Source of the DNA: Halobacillus massiliensis
GTDB taxonomy: Bacteria; Bacillota; Bacilli; Bacillales; Halobacillaceae
Direction: 5' to 3'
DNA: 64,000 nucleotides
Assembly: GCF_900166625.1 (NCBI RefSeq)
Contig: NZ_LT800499.1
Location: 2,859,317 to 2,923,316, forward strand
Under the pieces are notes generated by a model, which ran no database searches, had not been told where the DNA came from, and worked only from the letters and a program-made list of their open reading frames with translations. Positions 30,341 to 39,979 of the stretch are shown in pieces. The translations under genes were made by a program, and so were the position numbers. Position 1 is the stretch's first letter; each line of letters opens with the position of its first letter.

Positions 30341-30719
30341 ACAGAAACTTCACTCCTCGATAGTTTATTTATGATACATTGCTGGTGGTTCTCAGATTAA
30401 AATTAGTATAAACTAACCTTCATTTATAACTATACCATATTTGTCAACTAAAATCTATATCACGTAAGATAAAAGGCTTACAGAATCAATAGAAATACAT
30501 AAAACTGTGCATTATATTGTTATTTACCACCTATAACAGATAATCAAACCTGTTTTCTAGAGAAATATGTGAAGTTTTTCATTTTCAATTATGAACAAAG
30601 AGTGAAAATCCCTCCTTGCTTAAAGACTCGATTTTTCAGAGGATTGTGAAAGTCATTTAAAGTTCATTTTACTGTTTTATCACTCAGTTTTGAATATATA
30701 AAACTGGTCCTTTTATTGT
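30341..30719. other. AT-rich region upstream of spx
   Basis: No gene or clear hairpin. It must carry the spx promoter(s), reading to the left. I cannot assign -35 and -10 elements with confidence. Confidence 0.4.
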
Positions 30720-31530
30720 AGTAAGAGAAAAGCGGCTGGGAAATGACTCCTCTTCCGCAGGGGGCCGGTGAGTTAGCTCGCTCCACTCGTGGATCTCACC
30801 TTGGCTCTATCTCCCTGCCATTTTGAGGAAAGGATAGACGGTTCCGTTTCTGTAGAAAGAGGAAAGCGGCTTGGAAATAGCTCGCTTTCCGCGGGGAGCC
30901 GGTGAGCTAGCTCGTTTCACTCGCGGATCTCACCATGGCTCTATCTCCCTGCTGGAGTCTCGCCATTTCCCAGCCACTTTTACTATTGGGGGTTAAACGG
31001 AACGCTGTAAGTTTCATAACCACTCTAAAGGAAATAGTCTTTTCTTACTCAGTGTTCCGTTCCTCTAAAAAACATAAAGGGCCAGGGGAAACGGCGAGAC
31101 TCCTATGGGAGAAGAGAACAGGGTAAGATCCCGGAGGGCTAAAAGCCCGAGGATGCTTAGCGTTCGCCCATGGAAAGCGAGTCTTTCCCCAGGCCCGGTT
31201 CTCCATATTCAGGCAAACGGAACAGCCTTCTCTTTAATCTAAGAAAAATTTATGGGTACAGACCAAGGATGAGATACCGGAAGGCTATAAGCCCGAGAAA
31301 GCTTAGCGTTCGCCCATGGAAAGCGAGTCTTTCCCCAGGCCCGGTTCTCCATATTCAGGCAAACGGAACAGCCTTCTCTTTAATCTAAGAAAAATTTATG
31401 GGTACAGACCAAGGGGGAGATTCCGGAAGGCTATAAGCCCGAGAAAGCTCACCGTTCGCCCATGGAAAGCGAGTCTTTCCCCAGGTCCGGTTCTCCATAT
31501 TCAGGCAAACGGAACAGCATCTTCATTTTC
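30720..31530. repeat. Cluster of GC-rich palindromic MITE-like repeats
   Basis: Two type-A units (about 30732-30825, truncated, and 30841-31001) carry GCTGGGAAAT...ATTTCCCAGC outer arms and an inner GGTGAGCTAGCTC/GGATCTCACC stem. A type-B unit (31054-31223) has GGGCCAGGGGAAA...TTTCCCCAGGCCC arms. Units are bounded by GTTCCGTTT and AAACGGAAC, like short terminal inverted repeats. A spacer at about 31002-31053 is also shared with the second cluster at 44067-44460, where everything is inverted. No transposase is present. Short open frames here are not coding. Confidence 0.8.
31224..31515. repeat. 146-bp tandem repeats within the palindromic cluster
   Basis: Two near-identical 146-bp units follow the type-B element, and the block starting CGTTCGCCCATGG occurs at 31161, 31307 and 31453, exactly 146 bp apart. 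The repeated part is the right half of a type-B element plus a short AT-rich link. Confidence 0.88.
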
Positions 31531-31561
31531 CTCAGAATCAAAGAAGCTTTTTTTCAGAAAG

Positions 31562-31593
31562 AAAATCCCCATCTTAACGAAGATGGGGATTTT
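31562..31593 (-). terminator. Terminator of yjbC
   Basis: A 14-bp perfect stem (31562-31575 with 31580-31593), with a T run on the minus strand. Confidence 0.9.
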
Positions 31594-31595
31594 AA

Positions 31596-32183
31596 TTAGT
31601 GTAATTTTTTTAAATCCTTCAAAATATCCTCTGAATCACGATCTTCATCAATTGTTAACACTTCATCGACTGGCTGATAGGATTTCCCATAAAAATCTTT
31701 ATCTTTATAGGTGTGAATTTCTTCGTACATCCTTTTCATTTGTTCGTAGATCTCTTCTTCTGTTGCGTCTTCCGGAGACCAATAGAGGATTTCCATTGGG
31801 GTTGGTTCATTTGTTGCTAACGATCGGCGGGTGTAACCGATGGATTGTGCATGTTTAAACCCTTCACGCTGATAAAAATGAAGCCGCTTCGCCGTGTCTG
31901 TATCTTCGTAATCAACTGGCTCCACTTCTAAAATAATCGGCTTGCCTTTTGCTTTCATTTTTTCAATTAATTGATGACCCAGCCCCTGTCCTCTGGCAGC
32001 TGAGGAGACGTATACATAGTCAATAAAAATAAAAGATTCAAATTCAGCATACATTAATACATGATTTTCACTTTCATCTTTGTAATAAACATCACTTTTT
32101 TCCTTAAGTAAAGTTTCCATGTGCTCTTCTGACTTCATTTCCTCTACAGGAAAATACTGTTTGAGTTTATTATACCAGCTCAT
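31596..32183 (-). CDS. yjbC: GNAT acetyltransferase YjbC
   Basis: A 195-residue GNAT-family protein. The acetyl-CoA loop is RGQGLGHQLIEKMKAKG (about 64-80), preceded by FIDYVYVSSAA. The C-terminal 70 residues carry an extra acidic helical tail. In B. subtilis yjbC lies upstream of spx and is a stress-responsive gene that can share its transcript. Here repeat elements of about 800 bp separate them, and yjbC ends in its own terminator, so cotranscription looks lost. Ribosome binding site AAGGGAG. Confidence 0.88.
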   Translation of the reverse strand: MSWYNKLKQYFPVEEMKSEEHMETLLKEKSDVYYKDESENHVLMYAEFESFIFIDYVYVSSAARGQGLGHQLIEKMKAKGKPIILEVEPVDYEDTDTAKRLHFYQREGFKHAQSIGYTRRSLATNEPTPMEILYWSPEDATEEEIYEQMKRMYEEIHTYKDKDFYGKSYQPVDEVLTIDEDRDSEDILKDLKKLH

Positions 32184-32263
32184 TGATCTACTCCCTTATT
32201 CAAGTATAGTTTCATTATACCTTAAGCGGAATTTAAAGTTAAATGCTTATAAACAGCCGCAAT

Positions 32264-32291
32264 AAAAGCACTGCGGTAAAACAGTGCTTTT
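32264..32291 (-). terminator. Terminator of the glycosidase-like gene
   Basis: AAAAGCACTG pairs with CAGTGCTTTT, then T-rich on the minus strand. Confidence 0.88.
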
Positions 32292-32294
32292 AAT

Positions 32295-33497
32295 TTAAGG
32301 GGTATAGTCTACGCCCTCTGTATAGTTATTACCCGCATTCCAAAGCAAATATTCCTCAATACCATTATCATGAAGTGCTTTTATCTGCGCCTCAACTTCT
32401 GCTTTTCCATATTGGAAAGTAGGTCCGCTGTACAGCCATGGAGCCTCAAAGTCTTGAAGCCAAGGACGTGAGACGGGAGCGTTCTCAAGCTGTTCCAGAA
32501 CTCCATTTTCCACTTTTGCATATTCATCAATCGTTTTATATGGCTCTGAATCTGGTTTATCAATTCCAAAGTAAGGGCCCCAGTGACTCGGATAGATCAT
32601 AGAAGAGATAACGTCCACATTACTGGAGATTTTAGAGAAGTTCTGGCCGATGTTTGGCGCTTCTTCAATAGTTGCGGCATAACCGAATATATCTACTGAC
32701 ACATCTACGTCATATGTGCTGAGTTCCGAACGAGCGTAAGCGACAAAATCAGTAACTGCTTGAACACGTTTTTTCACATTAGACTCTTCTGACTTCGCGT
32801 ACTCCCCCTGCCCATAATCTAAGATGTCATCCCTTGAGTCAAACCCTTCTGGAAAACGGACATAGTCAAATTGAATTTCCTGGAAACCTAATTCTGCTGC
32901 CATTTTGGCGATTTCCAAATTATATTCCCAGACTTCTTTTTCAAAAGGATTAACAAAGGATTCTCCTTTTCCATTCTTCCATACCTGGCCGTTTTCAGTA
33001 AACGAAAGTTCGGGATGCTCTTTAGCAAGTAAACTATCTTTGAATACAACAACACGGGCAATTGGATATATACCTTTTTCTTCAAGCGTTTCAAGCATCT
33101 TTCTCGGATCATCTATGTATGGTTCGGCAATATCTGCATAAGGTGAATCCTCTGGCGGCTCAAATGAAATATTCCCATGGTCTTCCTTAATATCGATTAC
33201 CATTGCGTTTAAATCGGTACTTTCCACAAGGTCTGTCAGCTCTTTCATTTTAGCTCCGCCTGCTGACGGTCCGGTTACGTAAATTCCTCTTACTGCCTCT
33301 GGATATTCGAACTCTAGTCCCGCATTATAGAGAAACCGTGCCATCTTATGGGGGAGCTCTAAACTTTGTTTCTCAATCTGCTTGCCTGTATGCATATGTA
33401 CTTCGTTTCCAGCAGCTTCTGCTTGGCTGACTGGAAGAGCAGCCGCCATTACAAAAAGGCCTGCCGCAATGATTTTCCTTAAGTATTTATTTCCCAT
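32295..33497 (-). CDS. Secreted putative glycoside hydrolase (DUF4015 type)
   Basis: A 400-residue protein with a signal peptide (KYLRKIIAAGLFVMAAALPV, cleavage after AEA at about 28). The domain from about 67 to the end has the pattern of the putative glycosyl hydrolase family DUF4015: RGIYVTGPSAGG, VIDIKEDHGNISF, EIQFDYVRFPEGFDS (candidate catalytic Asp), SVDIFGYAA, DVISSMIYPSHWGP, WLQDFEAPW. This TIM-barrel family is related to PgaB/GH101-like deacetylase or hydrolase folds, with no proven substrate in Bacillus. It is probably cell-wall or exopolysaccharide related. It takes the place occupied by yjbB in B. subtilis. Confidence 0.82.
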   Translation of the reverse strand: MGNKYLRKIIAAGLFVMAAALPVSQAEAAGNEVHMHTGKQIEKQSLELPHKMARFLYNAGLEFEYPEAVRGIYVTGPSAGGAKMKELTDLVESTDLNAMVIDIKEDHGNISFEPPEDSPYADIAEPYIDDPRKMLETLEEKGIYPIARVVVFKDSLLAKEHPELSFTENGQVWKNGKGESFVNPFEKEVWEYNLEIAKMAAELGFQEIQFDYVRFPEGFDSRDDILDYGQGEYAKSEESNVKKRVQAVTDFVAYARSELSTYDVDVSVDIFGYAATIEEAPNIGQNFSKISSNVDVISSMIYPSHWGPYFGIDKPDSEPYKTIDEYAKVENGVLEQLENAPVSRPWLQDFEAPWLYSGPTFQYGKAEVEAQIKALHDNGIEEYLLWNAGNNYTEGVDYTP

Positions 33498-33644
33498 ATT
33501 TCACCCTTCTTCTCCTCAATTGGTTTTCTACTATATATATTGTAAAGAAAAAATCGGGCTATGAATAGACATAACTCTCCAAATTTACTTATTTTTTCAA
33601 AATATTTCTAAGAGACATAGTTAAAAATGATTATAAAATCAAAA

Positions 33645-33664
33645 AGCCCCTTAAATAAGGGGCT
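33645..33664 (-). terminator. Terminator of the opp operon
   Basis: AGCCCCTTA pairs with TAAGGGGCT, followed on the minus strand by TTTTTGATTTT. Confidence 0.88.
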
Positions 33665-33670
33665 CAATCA

Positions 33671-34609
33671 TTAAACATTAACTGCATGCTCGGTTTGGTA
33701 ACGCTCAAATTCTTTAGTGGTACAAAGCACCCAGTGATTAGAACGAACTTCTCTAAATTGAGGCTCTTCACTTGTATCATGATCATTTGGATCATAAGTG
33801 AATCGCTCACGTGACCGCTCATATACTGGATCCGGCAGTGGAATCGCTGATAAAAGTGACTGAGTATATGGATGGATAGGATGTTTATAAAGCTCATCTG
33901 CATCGGCAAGCTCCACCATACGTCCAAAGTACATCACACCAATTCGATCACTAATATACTTAACCATTGATAAATCGTGCGCAATGAATAAATATGTTAA
34001 ATTCTTATCTTTTTGAAGCTTTTTCAACAAATTCACAACCTGAGCCTGAATGGAAACATCAAGGGCAGAGATCGGTTCATCGGCAATTATAAAGGATGGA
34101 TCCACCGCTAAAGCGCGGGCAATACCAATACGCTGACGCTGCCCGCCACTGAATTCGTGCGGATAGCGGTTGGCATGCTCTTTATTCAGTCCTACGGTTT
34201 GTAAAAGTTCCTCCACCTTGACTTTTCTAGCCTCTGTGTCATTTTCAAGACCGTGAATGTCCATACCTTCAGCGATTATATCTGATACTTTCATACGTGG
34301 GTTAAGAGAAGCATAGGGATCCTGGAAAATCATCTGCATTTCTCGATTGAACTTTTTCAGTTCATCTTTGCTTTTCTTTCCATGAACATCTTCCCCATTG
34401 AAAATCACTTCACCATCCGTAGCATTGTAAAGGCGGATGATGGTCCGTCCTGTTGTAGACTTCCCGCAGCCTGATTCACCTACAAGGCCGAAAGTTTCAC
34501 CTTTATAAATGTCAAAACTGATACCATCTACAGCTTTTACAACACTGTGGCGGCCGGTTTTAAAATGCTGCTTTAAATTTTTTATCTCTACTAGTTTTTC
34601 TTGACTCAT
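33671..34609 (-). CDS. oppF: Oligopeptide ABC transporter ATPase OppF
   Basis: A 312-residue ABC ATPase. Walker A GESGCGKSTTGRT (about 43-55), the LSGGQ-type FSGGQRQRIGIARAL, Walker B FIIADEPIS and the switch His in FIAHDLSMVKYI are present. The C-terminal OPP extension with IPLPDP is present; the FeS-type Cys cluster is not. Its start overlaps oppD by 4 bp. Energises import of oligopeptides, including signalling peptides for sporulation and competence in relatives. Confidence 0.96.
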   Translation of the reverse strand: MSQEKLVEIKNLKQHFKTGRHSVVKAVDGISFDIYKGETFGLVGESGCGKSTTGRTIIRLYNATDGEVIFNGEDVHGKKSKDELKKFNREMQMIFQDPYASLNPRMKVSDIIAEGMDIHGLENDTEARKVKVEELLQTVGLNKEHANRYPHEFSGGQRQRIGIARALAVDPSFIIADEPISALDVSIQAQVVNLLKKLQKDKNLTYLFIAHDLSMVKYISDRIGVMYFGRMVELADADELYKHPIHPYTQSLLSAIPLPDPVYERSRERFTYDPNDHDTSEEPQFREVRSNHWVLCTTKEFERYQTEHAVNV

Positions 34610-35658
34610 ATACGATCACCTTTCCCGCTGCTCGTAGACATTGCAGCCATTCGCTTCTTAATCGCTTCTGGCGGATCAATATCAGGGGCATGCTCATGCA
34701 GTAACCATGTAGCAGCATAATGAGTGTCAGATACTTTAAACATTGGTGGTTCCTGCTCTTTATCAATCTGCATCGCAAACTCGTTACGAGCCGCAAATGC
34801 ATCTCCCTTAGGAGGATTCAGCAGATCTGGCGGTGAGCCCGGAATAACATAAAGTTCTTCATCTGTGCTGTCGAGTGACGGCATGGAACCAAGCAGTCCC
34901 CATGTATATGGATGTTTCGGATTGTAGAAAATATCGTCAACTGTTCCAATTTCCACAATTTTACCGGCATACATAACAGCCACACGATCGGCAACATTGG
35001 CAACAACGCCTAAATCATGGGTAATGAAAATTGTCGCTGAATCTGTCTTCTTCTGTATATCTTTCATCAGCTCAAGGATTTGTGCCTGAATGGTTACATC
35101 CAATGCTGTGGTCGGCTCATCAGCAATTAAAAGCTTTGGATTACAGGCCAGCGCTATTGCAACGACTACACGCTGACGCATACCGCCGGAAAACTGGTGC
35201 GGATATTGCTTCATACGGTTTTCAGGATCTGGAATACCTACTAGTTCAAGCAGCTCCACCACCCGCTTTTTCGCCTGTTCCTTGCTTACTTTCTGGTGCT
35301 TAATCAAGCCTTCCATAATCTGGTTACCAACTTTCATCGTTGGATTTAAAGATGTCATTGGATCTTGAAAGATCATGGAGATTTCTTTTCCACGCACTTT
35401 TTCCATTTCTTTTTCGCTAAGCTTAGCTAAATCGCGTCCTTCAAAGAGAATTTCGCCTTCTTTGATTCTTCCCGGCGGCATTGGAATAAGTTTCATTAAG
35501 GCTTTTGTCGTAACTGATTTTCCAGAACCTGACTCTCCTACAATGGCTAAGGTTTCTCCTTTGTTAACACTGAAGTTCACACCTCGTACTGCTTTTACCT
35601 CACCACTATAGGTGTCAAATGATACATGTAAGTTTTTTACGTCTAGTAATTTTTCCAT
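34606..35658 (-). CDS. oppD: Oligopeptide ABC transporter ATPase OppD
   Basis: A 350-residue ABC ATPase forming a heterodimer with OppF. Walker A GESGSGKSVTTKALM (about 38-52), signature FSGGMRQRVVVAIAL, Walker B LLIADEPTTALD and FITHDLGVVANVADR are visible. The C-terminal OPP region contains PGSPPDLLNPPKGDAFAARN, where relatives of this type carry Cys residues. The ATG at 35658 is chosen; GTG 35667 lies only 3 nt from AGGAGG but would add three residues. Confidence 0.95.
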   Translation of the reverse strand: MEKLLDVKNLHVSFDTYSGEVKAVRGVNFSVNKGETLAIVGESGSGKSVTTKALMKLIPMPPGRIKEGEILFEGRDLAKLSEKEMEKVRGKEISMIFQDPMTSLNPTMKVGNQIMEGLIKHQKVSKEQAKKRVVELLELVGIPDPENRMKQYPHQFSGGMRQRVVVAIALACNPKLLIADEPTTALDVTIQAQILELMKDIQKKTDSATIFITHDLGVVANVADRVAVMYAGKIVEIGTVDDIFYNPKHPYTWGLLGSMPSLDSTDEELYVIPGSPPDLLNPPKGDAFAARNEFAMQIDKEQEPPMFKVSDTHYAATWLLHEHAPDIDPPEAIKKRMAAMSTSSGKGDRI

Positions 35659-35674
35659 TTCGTACACCTACCTC

Positions 35675-36805
35675 CTATTCGCGCATCTTCGGATCAAAAG
35701 CATCCCGAAGACCATCGGCCAGCAAGTTAAAAGCAATCATAATTAAAGAGATTACTACGGCCGGGAATAATAATATGTGCGGATAAATCTGCAAGGACTG
35801 GAACCCATCTTCTACAAGTGTTCCAAGTGAAGCAAGGGGTGTTGGAAGTCCAAGTCCGATAAAGCTTAAAAAGGCTTCAAAGAAAATTGCAGATGGAATT
35901 GTAAACATAGTGTTAATAATGATTAAACCTAACACATTAGGTATTAAATGCTTTCTTAATATTCTTCCATCTGGTGCTCCCAGAGTTCTGGAAGCTAACA
36001 CAAATTCCTGATTTTTCAGTTTGAGTATCTGTCCCCGGACGATCCGCGACATTGATATCCAACCGGTTAAAGCAAGCGCAATTGTTATTGATAGAATTCC
36101 CGGTTCCAGTATTAAGATCATAAGAATAACGATAACAAGGTTTGGTATCCCCATTAAAATTTCAATGATACGCTGCATATAGTTATCTACACGTCCACCA
36201 TAATAGGCAGAAATTCCTCCGTAACCAACACCGATCAGCATGTCCAGCATTGCAGCTACAAAAGCAATATAAAGGGAGATTTGAGTTCCCTTCCACACTC
36301 GTGTCCATAGATCACGGCCCAGTCCATCTGTTCCGAACCAGAAATTTTCATTCATATCTTTAGCGGAGTACACATCATACTTTGCTTCTACTCTGGCTTC
36401 GTTACCATCTCCGCCTTCATTAAGCACGCTTGTTGTAATAAATTCTTCATCATTATTAAAGCGCATGAGTGCTTTCTGCTCTGCTTCATCAACAGTTGTG
36501 CCTGTTTGAACGGAAGTAAGAGTCCCATCAAATCCTAACCAGTGCAGACCTTCAATTTTTGGAGGCATTTTAGCACGAGATAAATCCTGATCGAATTCAC
36601 CATATCCATTCATTGTAGGACCAGTTAACGCAAAAAATATTAATACAATTAAAACAATTAATCCTGCCATCGCTCCTTTATTTTTACGAAGGCGGATAAA
36701 TGAGTCTTTCCAAAAAGATATACTGGGTCTCGTTATTTGCTCAGTATCATCATTTCTCGTATCAACAGGTACAAATAAGTCTTTATTGGGTTTTTGATTT
36801 TCCAT
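35675..36805 (-). CDS. oppC: Oligopeptide permease OppC
   Basis: A 376-residue permease, longer than the usual 300 residues. After a first membrane helix at about 43-62 there is an external insert of about 100 residues (GLHWLGFDGTLTSV onward) before FGTDGLGRDLWTRV. Five more helices and the inner-membrane EAA-type loop follow (LGAPDGRILRKHLIPN). The long insert is seen in other Firmicute OppC proteins of this subtype. It lies 16 bp before oppD and 7 bp after oppB. Confidence 0.94.
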   Translation of the reverse strand: MENQKPNKDLFVPVDTRNDDTEQITRPSISFWKDSFIRLRKNKGAMAGLIVLIVLIFFALTGPTMNGYGEFDQDLSRAKMPPKIEGLHWLGFDGTLTSVQTGTTVDEAEQKALMRFNNDEEFITTSVLNEGGDGNEARVEAKYDVYSAKDMNENFWFGTDGLGRDLWTRVWKGTQISLYIAFVAAMLDMLIGVGYGGISAYYGGRVDNYMQRIIEILMGIPNLVIVILMILILEPGILSITIALALTGWISMSRIVRGQILKLKNQEFVLASRTLGAPDGRILRKHLIPNVLGLIIINTMFTIPSAIFFEAFLSFIGLGLPTPLASLGTLVEDGFQSLQIYPHILLFPAVVISLIMIAFNLLADGLRDAFDPKMRE

Positions 36806-36812
36806 AAAGGTA

Positions 36813-37739
36813 CTACTCTCCTTCTGCCAATCTAATTCTTGGATCTATGACTCCATAGAGCAAGTCAATTACCAATACAATTACGATGAAAAAGAATGCG
36901 AAAAATAATGTCGTTCCCATAATGATCGGGTAATCGTTCGTATTAATGGATTTAACAAATTGCTCCCCGATTCCAGGAACCGCAAATATATTTTCGATAA
37001 CGAGAGTACCTGTCATTAACCCGATAGCCAATGGGCCTAATACTGTAATTAATGGAATTAAAGCATTTCGCACACCGTGTTTAAAGACAACCCCAAATTT
37101 ATTTACACCTTTGGCACGAGCGGTTGTAATATAATCAGATCCCATAACTTCAAGCATTTCTGTTCGCATAAAGCGGGCTGATATTGCAAGCGGGAAAATA
37201 GCTAAAGCAACAGTCGGTAAAACTGTGTGCTGCCAAGTTCCCCAAAGAGCCACTGGGAACCATCCTAGCTTTACGCCAACATAATACTGAAGTATTCCTG
37301 CAAATACAAAGGATGGGATGGATTGACCGATTACCGCTGTAAAAGTTGATCCATAATCTAAAAATCCATTGTGGTAAAGCGCAGACACCAATCCAAGCAG
37401 CATACCTAAAATTGTTCCAATAAGCATTGCTTGAAACCCTAACTGCAAGGAAGGACCAATACGGTCCATAATAATTGTCGAAACTTCTCTGTTATCAAAC
37501 TGAAAGGATATTCCTAAATCTCCTTGTACTAAATTCACCATGTAATTAAAATACTGAACAGGTACAGGATCATTTAATCCATACTTTTCTAATATTATTG
37601 CCTGCTGTGCTTCAGATAATTTATCTGCTGCACTTAATGGTGTACCTGGCAGGAATTTCATAAGGAAAAATGTAAATGTAGCAATTAAAAACATCGTGAT
37701 GACCATATATATAATTCTCTGTGTAATATACCGCGCCAT
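36813..37739 (-). CDS. oppB: Oligopeptide permease OppB
   Basis: A 308-residue permease with six membrane helices, starting MARYITQRIIYMVITMFLIA, as is typical of OppB. The EAA loop is in ARAKGVNKFGVVFKHGVRNA. The start is ATG 37739, 7 nt after TAGGAGG; the frame runs 25 codons further upstream without signal. Separated from oppA by a hairpin terminator, so the permease and ATPase genes are likely made at lower level than the binding protein. Confidence 0.95.
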   Translation of the reverse strand: MARYITQRIIYMVITMFLIATFTFFLMKFLPGTPLSAADKLSEAQQAIILEKYGLNDPVPVQYFNYMVNLVQGDLGISFQFDNREVSTIIMDRIGPSLQLGFQAMLIGTILGMLLGLVSALYHNGFLDYGSTFTAVIGQSIPSFVFAGILQYYVGVKLGWFPVALWGTWQHTVLPTVALAIFPLAISARFMRTEMLEVMGSDYITTARAKGVNKFGVVFKHGVRNALIPLITVLGPLAIGLMTGTLVIENIFAVPGIGEQFVKSINTNDYPIIMGTTLFFAFFFIVIVLVIDLLYGVIDPRIRLAEGE

Positions 37740-37832
37740 CCTGACACCTCCTAAAAAATATACCCTTTGTAAAATAGTGTTGAAATAGACTGAAATTTGT
37801 CTATTATCTGACAATTACCTCGACAGGGAAAA

Positions 37833-37867
37833 AGAGAGTATACGCCGTTCTTGGCCATATACTCTCT
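37833..37867 (-). terminator. Attenuating hairpin between oppA and oppB
   Basis: AGAGAGTATA pairs with TATACTCTCT around a 15-nt loop, followed on the minus strand by TTTTTCCC. It probably lets only part of transcription pass into oppBCDF. Confidence 0.82.
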
Positions 37868-37901
37868 CCCTATAAGGTACGCCTTTTTGGGGCTTTGTTG
37901 A

Positions 37902-39572
37902 TTATTTGCCTTCTATGGAAGCATACTTGTAAGTGAAATCAGGTCCAGCCTGGTTGAAGTATACTCCTTTAACATATGGCTGCCACAGATATGCACGAGA
38001 ACGCTGATAGATTGGAGCTAGTACAGCATCTTCCTGGATTAGAAGTTTCTCAGCCTCAAGGAAAGTATCGAAGCGTTCCTTAGGCTCTAGTGCAAGCTCA
38101 TCGTTAGCTTTTTCAATTAAGGCATCATATTCGTCGCTGGAATAACCAGTCTTGTTATTTCCACCGTCAGTTACCCAAAGGTTCAAGAATGTATTTGGAT
38201 CGATGTAGTCAGGACCCCATCCAGCCATCTGTAAATCGTAATCCATACTAGTGTCACGATCAAGACGTTCTTGGAATGGAACGGCCTGTACATTTACAGT
38301 TAATCCTTCTAACTCTTCAAGCTGGTCTTTTACGTAAGCATCCATGTTCTTAGATAACTCAGTGTCGCCGCCAAGGTATCCAAGTTCAGCTTCTTCAATT
38401 CCCAGCTCTTCTTTTGCTTTAGTCCAAAGCTCTTGAGCTTCTTCTTTATTTGTTTCAAATAGATCACCATTTATCTCACGGAAATCTTCTTCACTTTCTG
38501 GAGCAAAAACAAAGTTCTTCGGCATATTACCAGCAGAAGCAAGTGAACCGTTGTTAAGTAGAGTGCCTACTAGAGATTCACGATCGATAATTCTTTGAAT
38601 CGCTTTTCTGGCATTTTCATTTCCAAGAATTTCGTTTTCCTGGTTCATCTTCAGATAGAAAAGTGTTGGCTCTTCAATCGTTTTGAAGTCTTCAGCTGTA
38701 CGGTATTCATCTACAAATTCTGCATCTAGTGCCGCACGGTCAACTTCTCCAGTGTTGTACAAGTTAACTGCAGAAGATGTTTCTTTAACTACTTTAACGT
38801 TGATCTTGTCAAGCTTCACATTGTCAGCATCCCAGTAATCTTCACTCTTCTCAAGAGTCCAACCGGAAGAATCCCAATCAGAGATAGTGAATGGTCCGTT
38901 AGAAAGCAGTCCTTCAGCAGAAAGCGCATAGTCATCGCCTTGCTCTTCAACAAACTTTTCATTTAACGGAAGGAATGTACCAAACGTTACAAGTGATTCA
39001 AAATATGGTGTTGGTTTCTCTAGTTCTACTTTTAATGTATGATCGTCTTCGGCAGTAACTCCCAGCTCTTCAATTGGTTTATCACCGTCAGCAACTGCTT
39101 GAGCGTTTTTAATAACGCCACCCATCATATAAGGACCATACTCAGATCCTGTATCAGGGTTTACTGCGCGCTGCCACGCGTAAACGAAATCATTTGCTGT
39201 TACTGGATCTCCATTAGACCATACAGCGTCATCACGTAAGTTAAATGTCCAAGTAAGGGCATCATCACTTACTTCGTGGTCTTCAGCAATTGCTGGCTCA
39301 GGCTCACCATTTTCAGCTACTCTGTAAAGCCCGTCCATAGTCTCTCCAAGCCATTGGAAAGCTACAGCGTCAGTTGCCATTGAAGCATCCATCGTAGGAA
39401 TTTCTGATGGTTCGTATAAGTTAAGTACTTGTTCCCCGGACCCTTCAGATCCTTCACCTTCGCTGCCTTCAGCTTCACCTTCAGATCCTGAATCAGATCC
39501 TCCGGAACATGCAGCAAGGAACATGCTTAGTGCCAGTGCGAGCACAAGCAAAATCCAATTTGTCTTTCTCAT
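37902..39572 (-). CDS. oppA: Oligopeptide-binding lipoprotein OppA
   Basis: A 556-residue substrate-binding protein of the SBP_bac_5 family. The lipoprotein signal peptide has lipobox LAAC (Cys22) and is followed by a Ser/Gly/Glu-rich tether. The domain begins VLNLYEPSEIPTMDAS and contains WSNGDPVTANDFVYAWQR, the hallmark of OppA. The protein is very acidic, in keeping with work outside a halophile cell. It is followed by a hairpin and oppBCDF. On the minus strand TATAAT at 39634-39629 may be its -10 element, with a poor -35. Confidence 0.95.
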   Translation of the reverse strand: MRKTNWILLVLALALSMFLAACSGGSDSGSEGEAEGSEGEGSEGSGEQVLNLYEPSEIPTMDASMATDAVAFQWLGETMDGLYRVAENGEPEPAIAEDHEVSDDALTWTFNLRDDAVWSNGDPVTANDFVYAWQRAVNPDTGSEYGPYMMGGVIKNAQAVADGDKPIEELGVTAEDDHTLKVELEKPTPYFESLVTFGTFLPLNEKFVEEQGDDYALSAEGLLSNGPFTISDWDSSGWTLEKSEDYWDADNVKLDKINVKVVKETSSAVNLYNTGEVDRAALDAEFVDEYRTAEDFKTIEEPTLFYLKMNQENEILGNENARKAIQRIIDRESLVGTLLNNGSLASAGNMPKNFVFAPESEEDFREINGDLFETNKEEAQELWTKAKEELGIEEAELGYLGGDTELSKNMDAYVKDQLEELEGLTVNVQAVPFQERLDRDTSMDYDLQMAGWGPDYIDPNTFLNLWVTDGGNNKTGYSSDEYDALIEKANDELALEPKERFDTFLEAEKLLIQEDAVLAPIYQRSRAYLWQPYVKGVYFNQAGPDFTYKYASIEGK

Positions 39573-39932
39573 CTAGAAAATGACCTCCCCTAAAGTCTAA
39601 AATTCGTGGTTTCTTGTCCACATAACGAATTATACAAGTTTTCAAATTATTTTGCATTCATTATTTTTCGATAATTTAATAAAATCCCCTATTTTATTAC
39701 GTTCCCGTAACATAAAACAGGTAAAAATACCTAGTTTATTTTATCGGAATTTGCCATCAACAGCGCCAGCCTTATGCTCATGCGCTTTAAAGGAATACAG
39801 TGAATTTTTACATAAATTGAAATAAAGTTAAACTTCTTCACAATAAATAAAAAATATGTTTACTCTTGGTAATTTAGAATATTCTGTATTTATTATGATA
39901 CTTATATAATTACCCGCTTTCCTTAACCATGG
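39573..39932. other. AT-rich intergenic region upstream of oppA
   Basis: Divergent promoter region between oppA and the DUF3899 gene. It holds an AATAAAAT/ATTTTATT hairpin at about 39677-39699 and a possible oppA -10 at 39629-39634. I see no gene. Confidence 0.4.
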
Positions 39933-39938
39933 TATAAT
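39930..39938 (+). promoter_or_regulatory. Extended -10 promoter of the DUF3899 gene
   Basis: TGGTATAAT (TG-N-TATAAT) 42 bp before the start codon, with a weak TTACCC -35 at 17 bp. Confidence 0.55.
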
Positions 39939-39979
39939 ATTTTTTGAAGATTTCTGAAAGATTTAGGATGTGAAAGAAA

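Noticed and set aside
31170-31858. Plus-strand frames of 72 and 180 codons in the palindromic repeats
   Set aside because: The translation repeats with the 146-bp DNA repeat and then runs antisense through yjbC; the DNA is better explained as a non-coding repeat.
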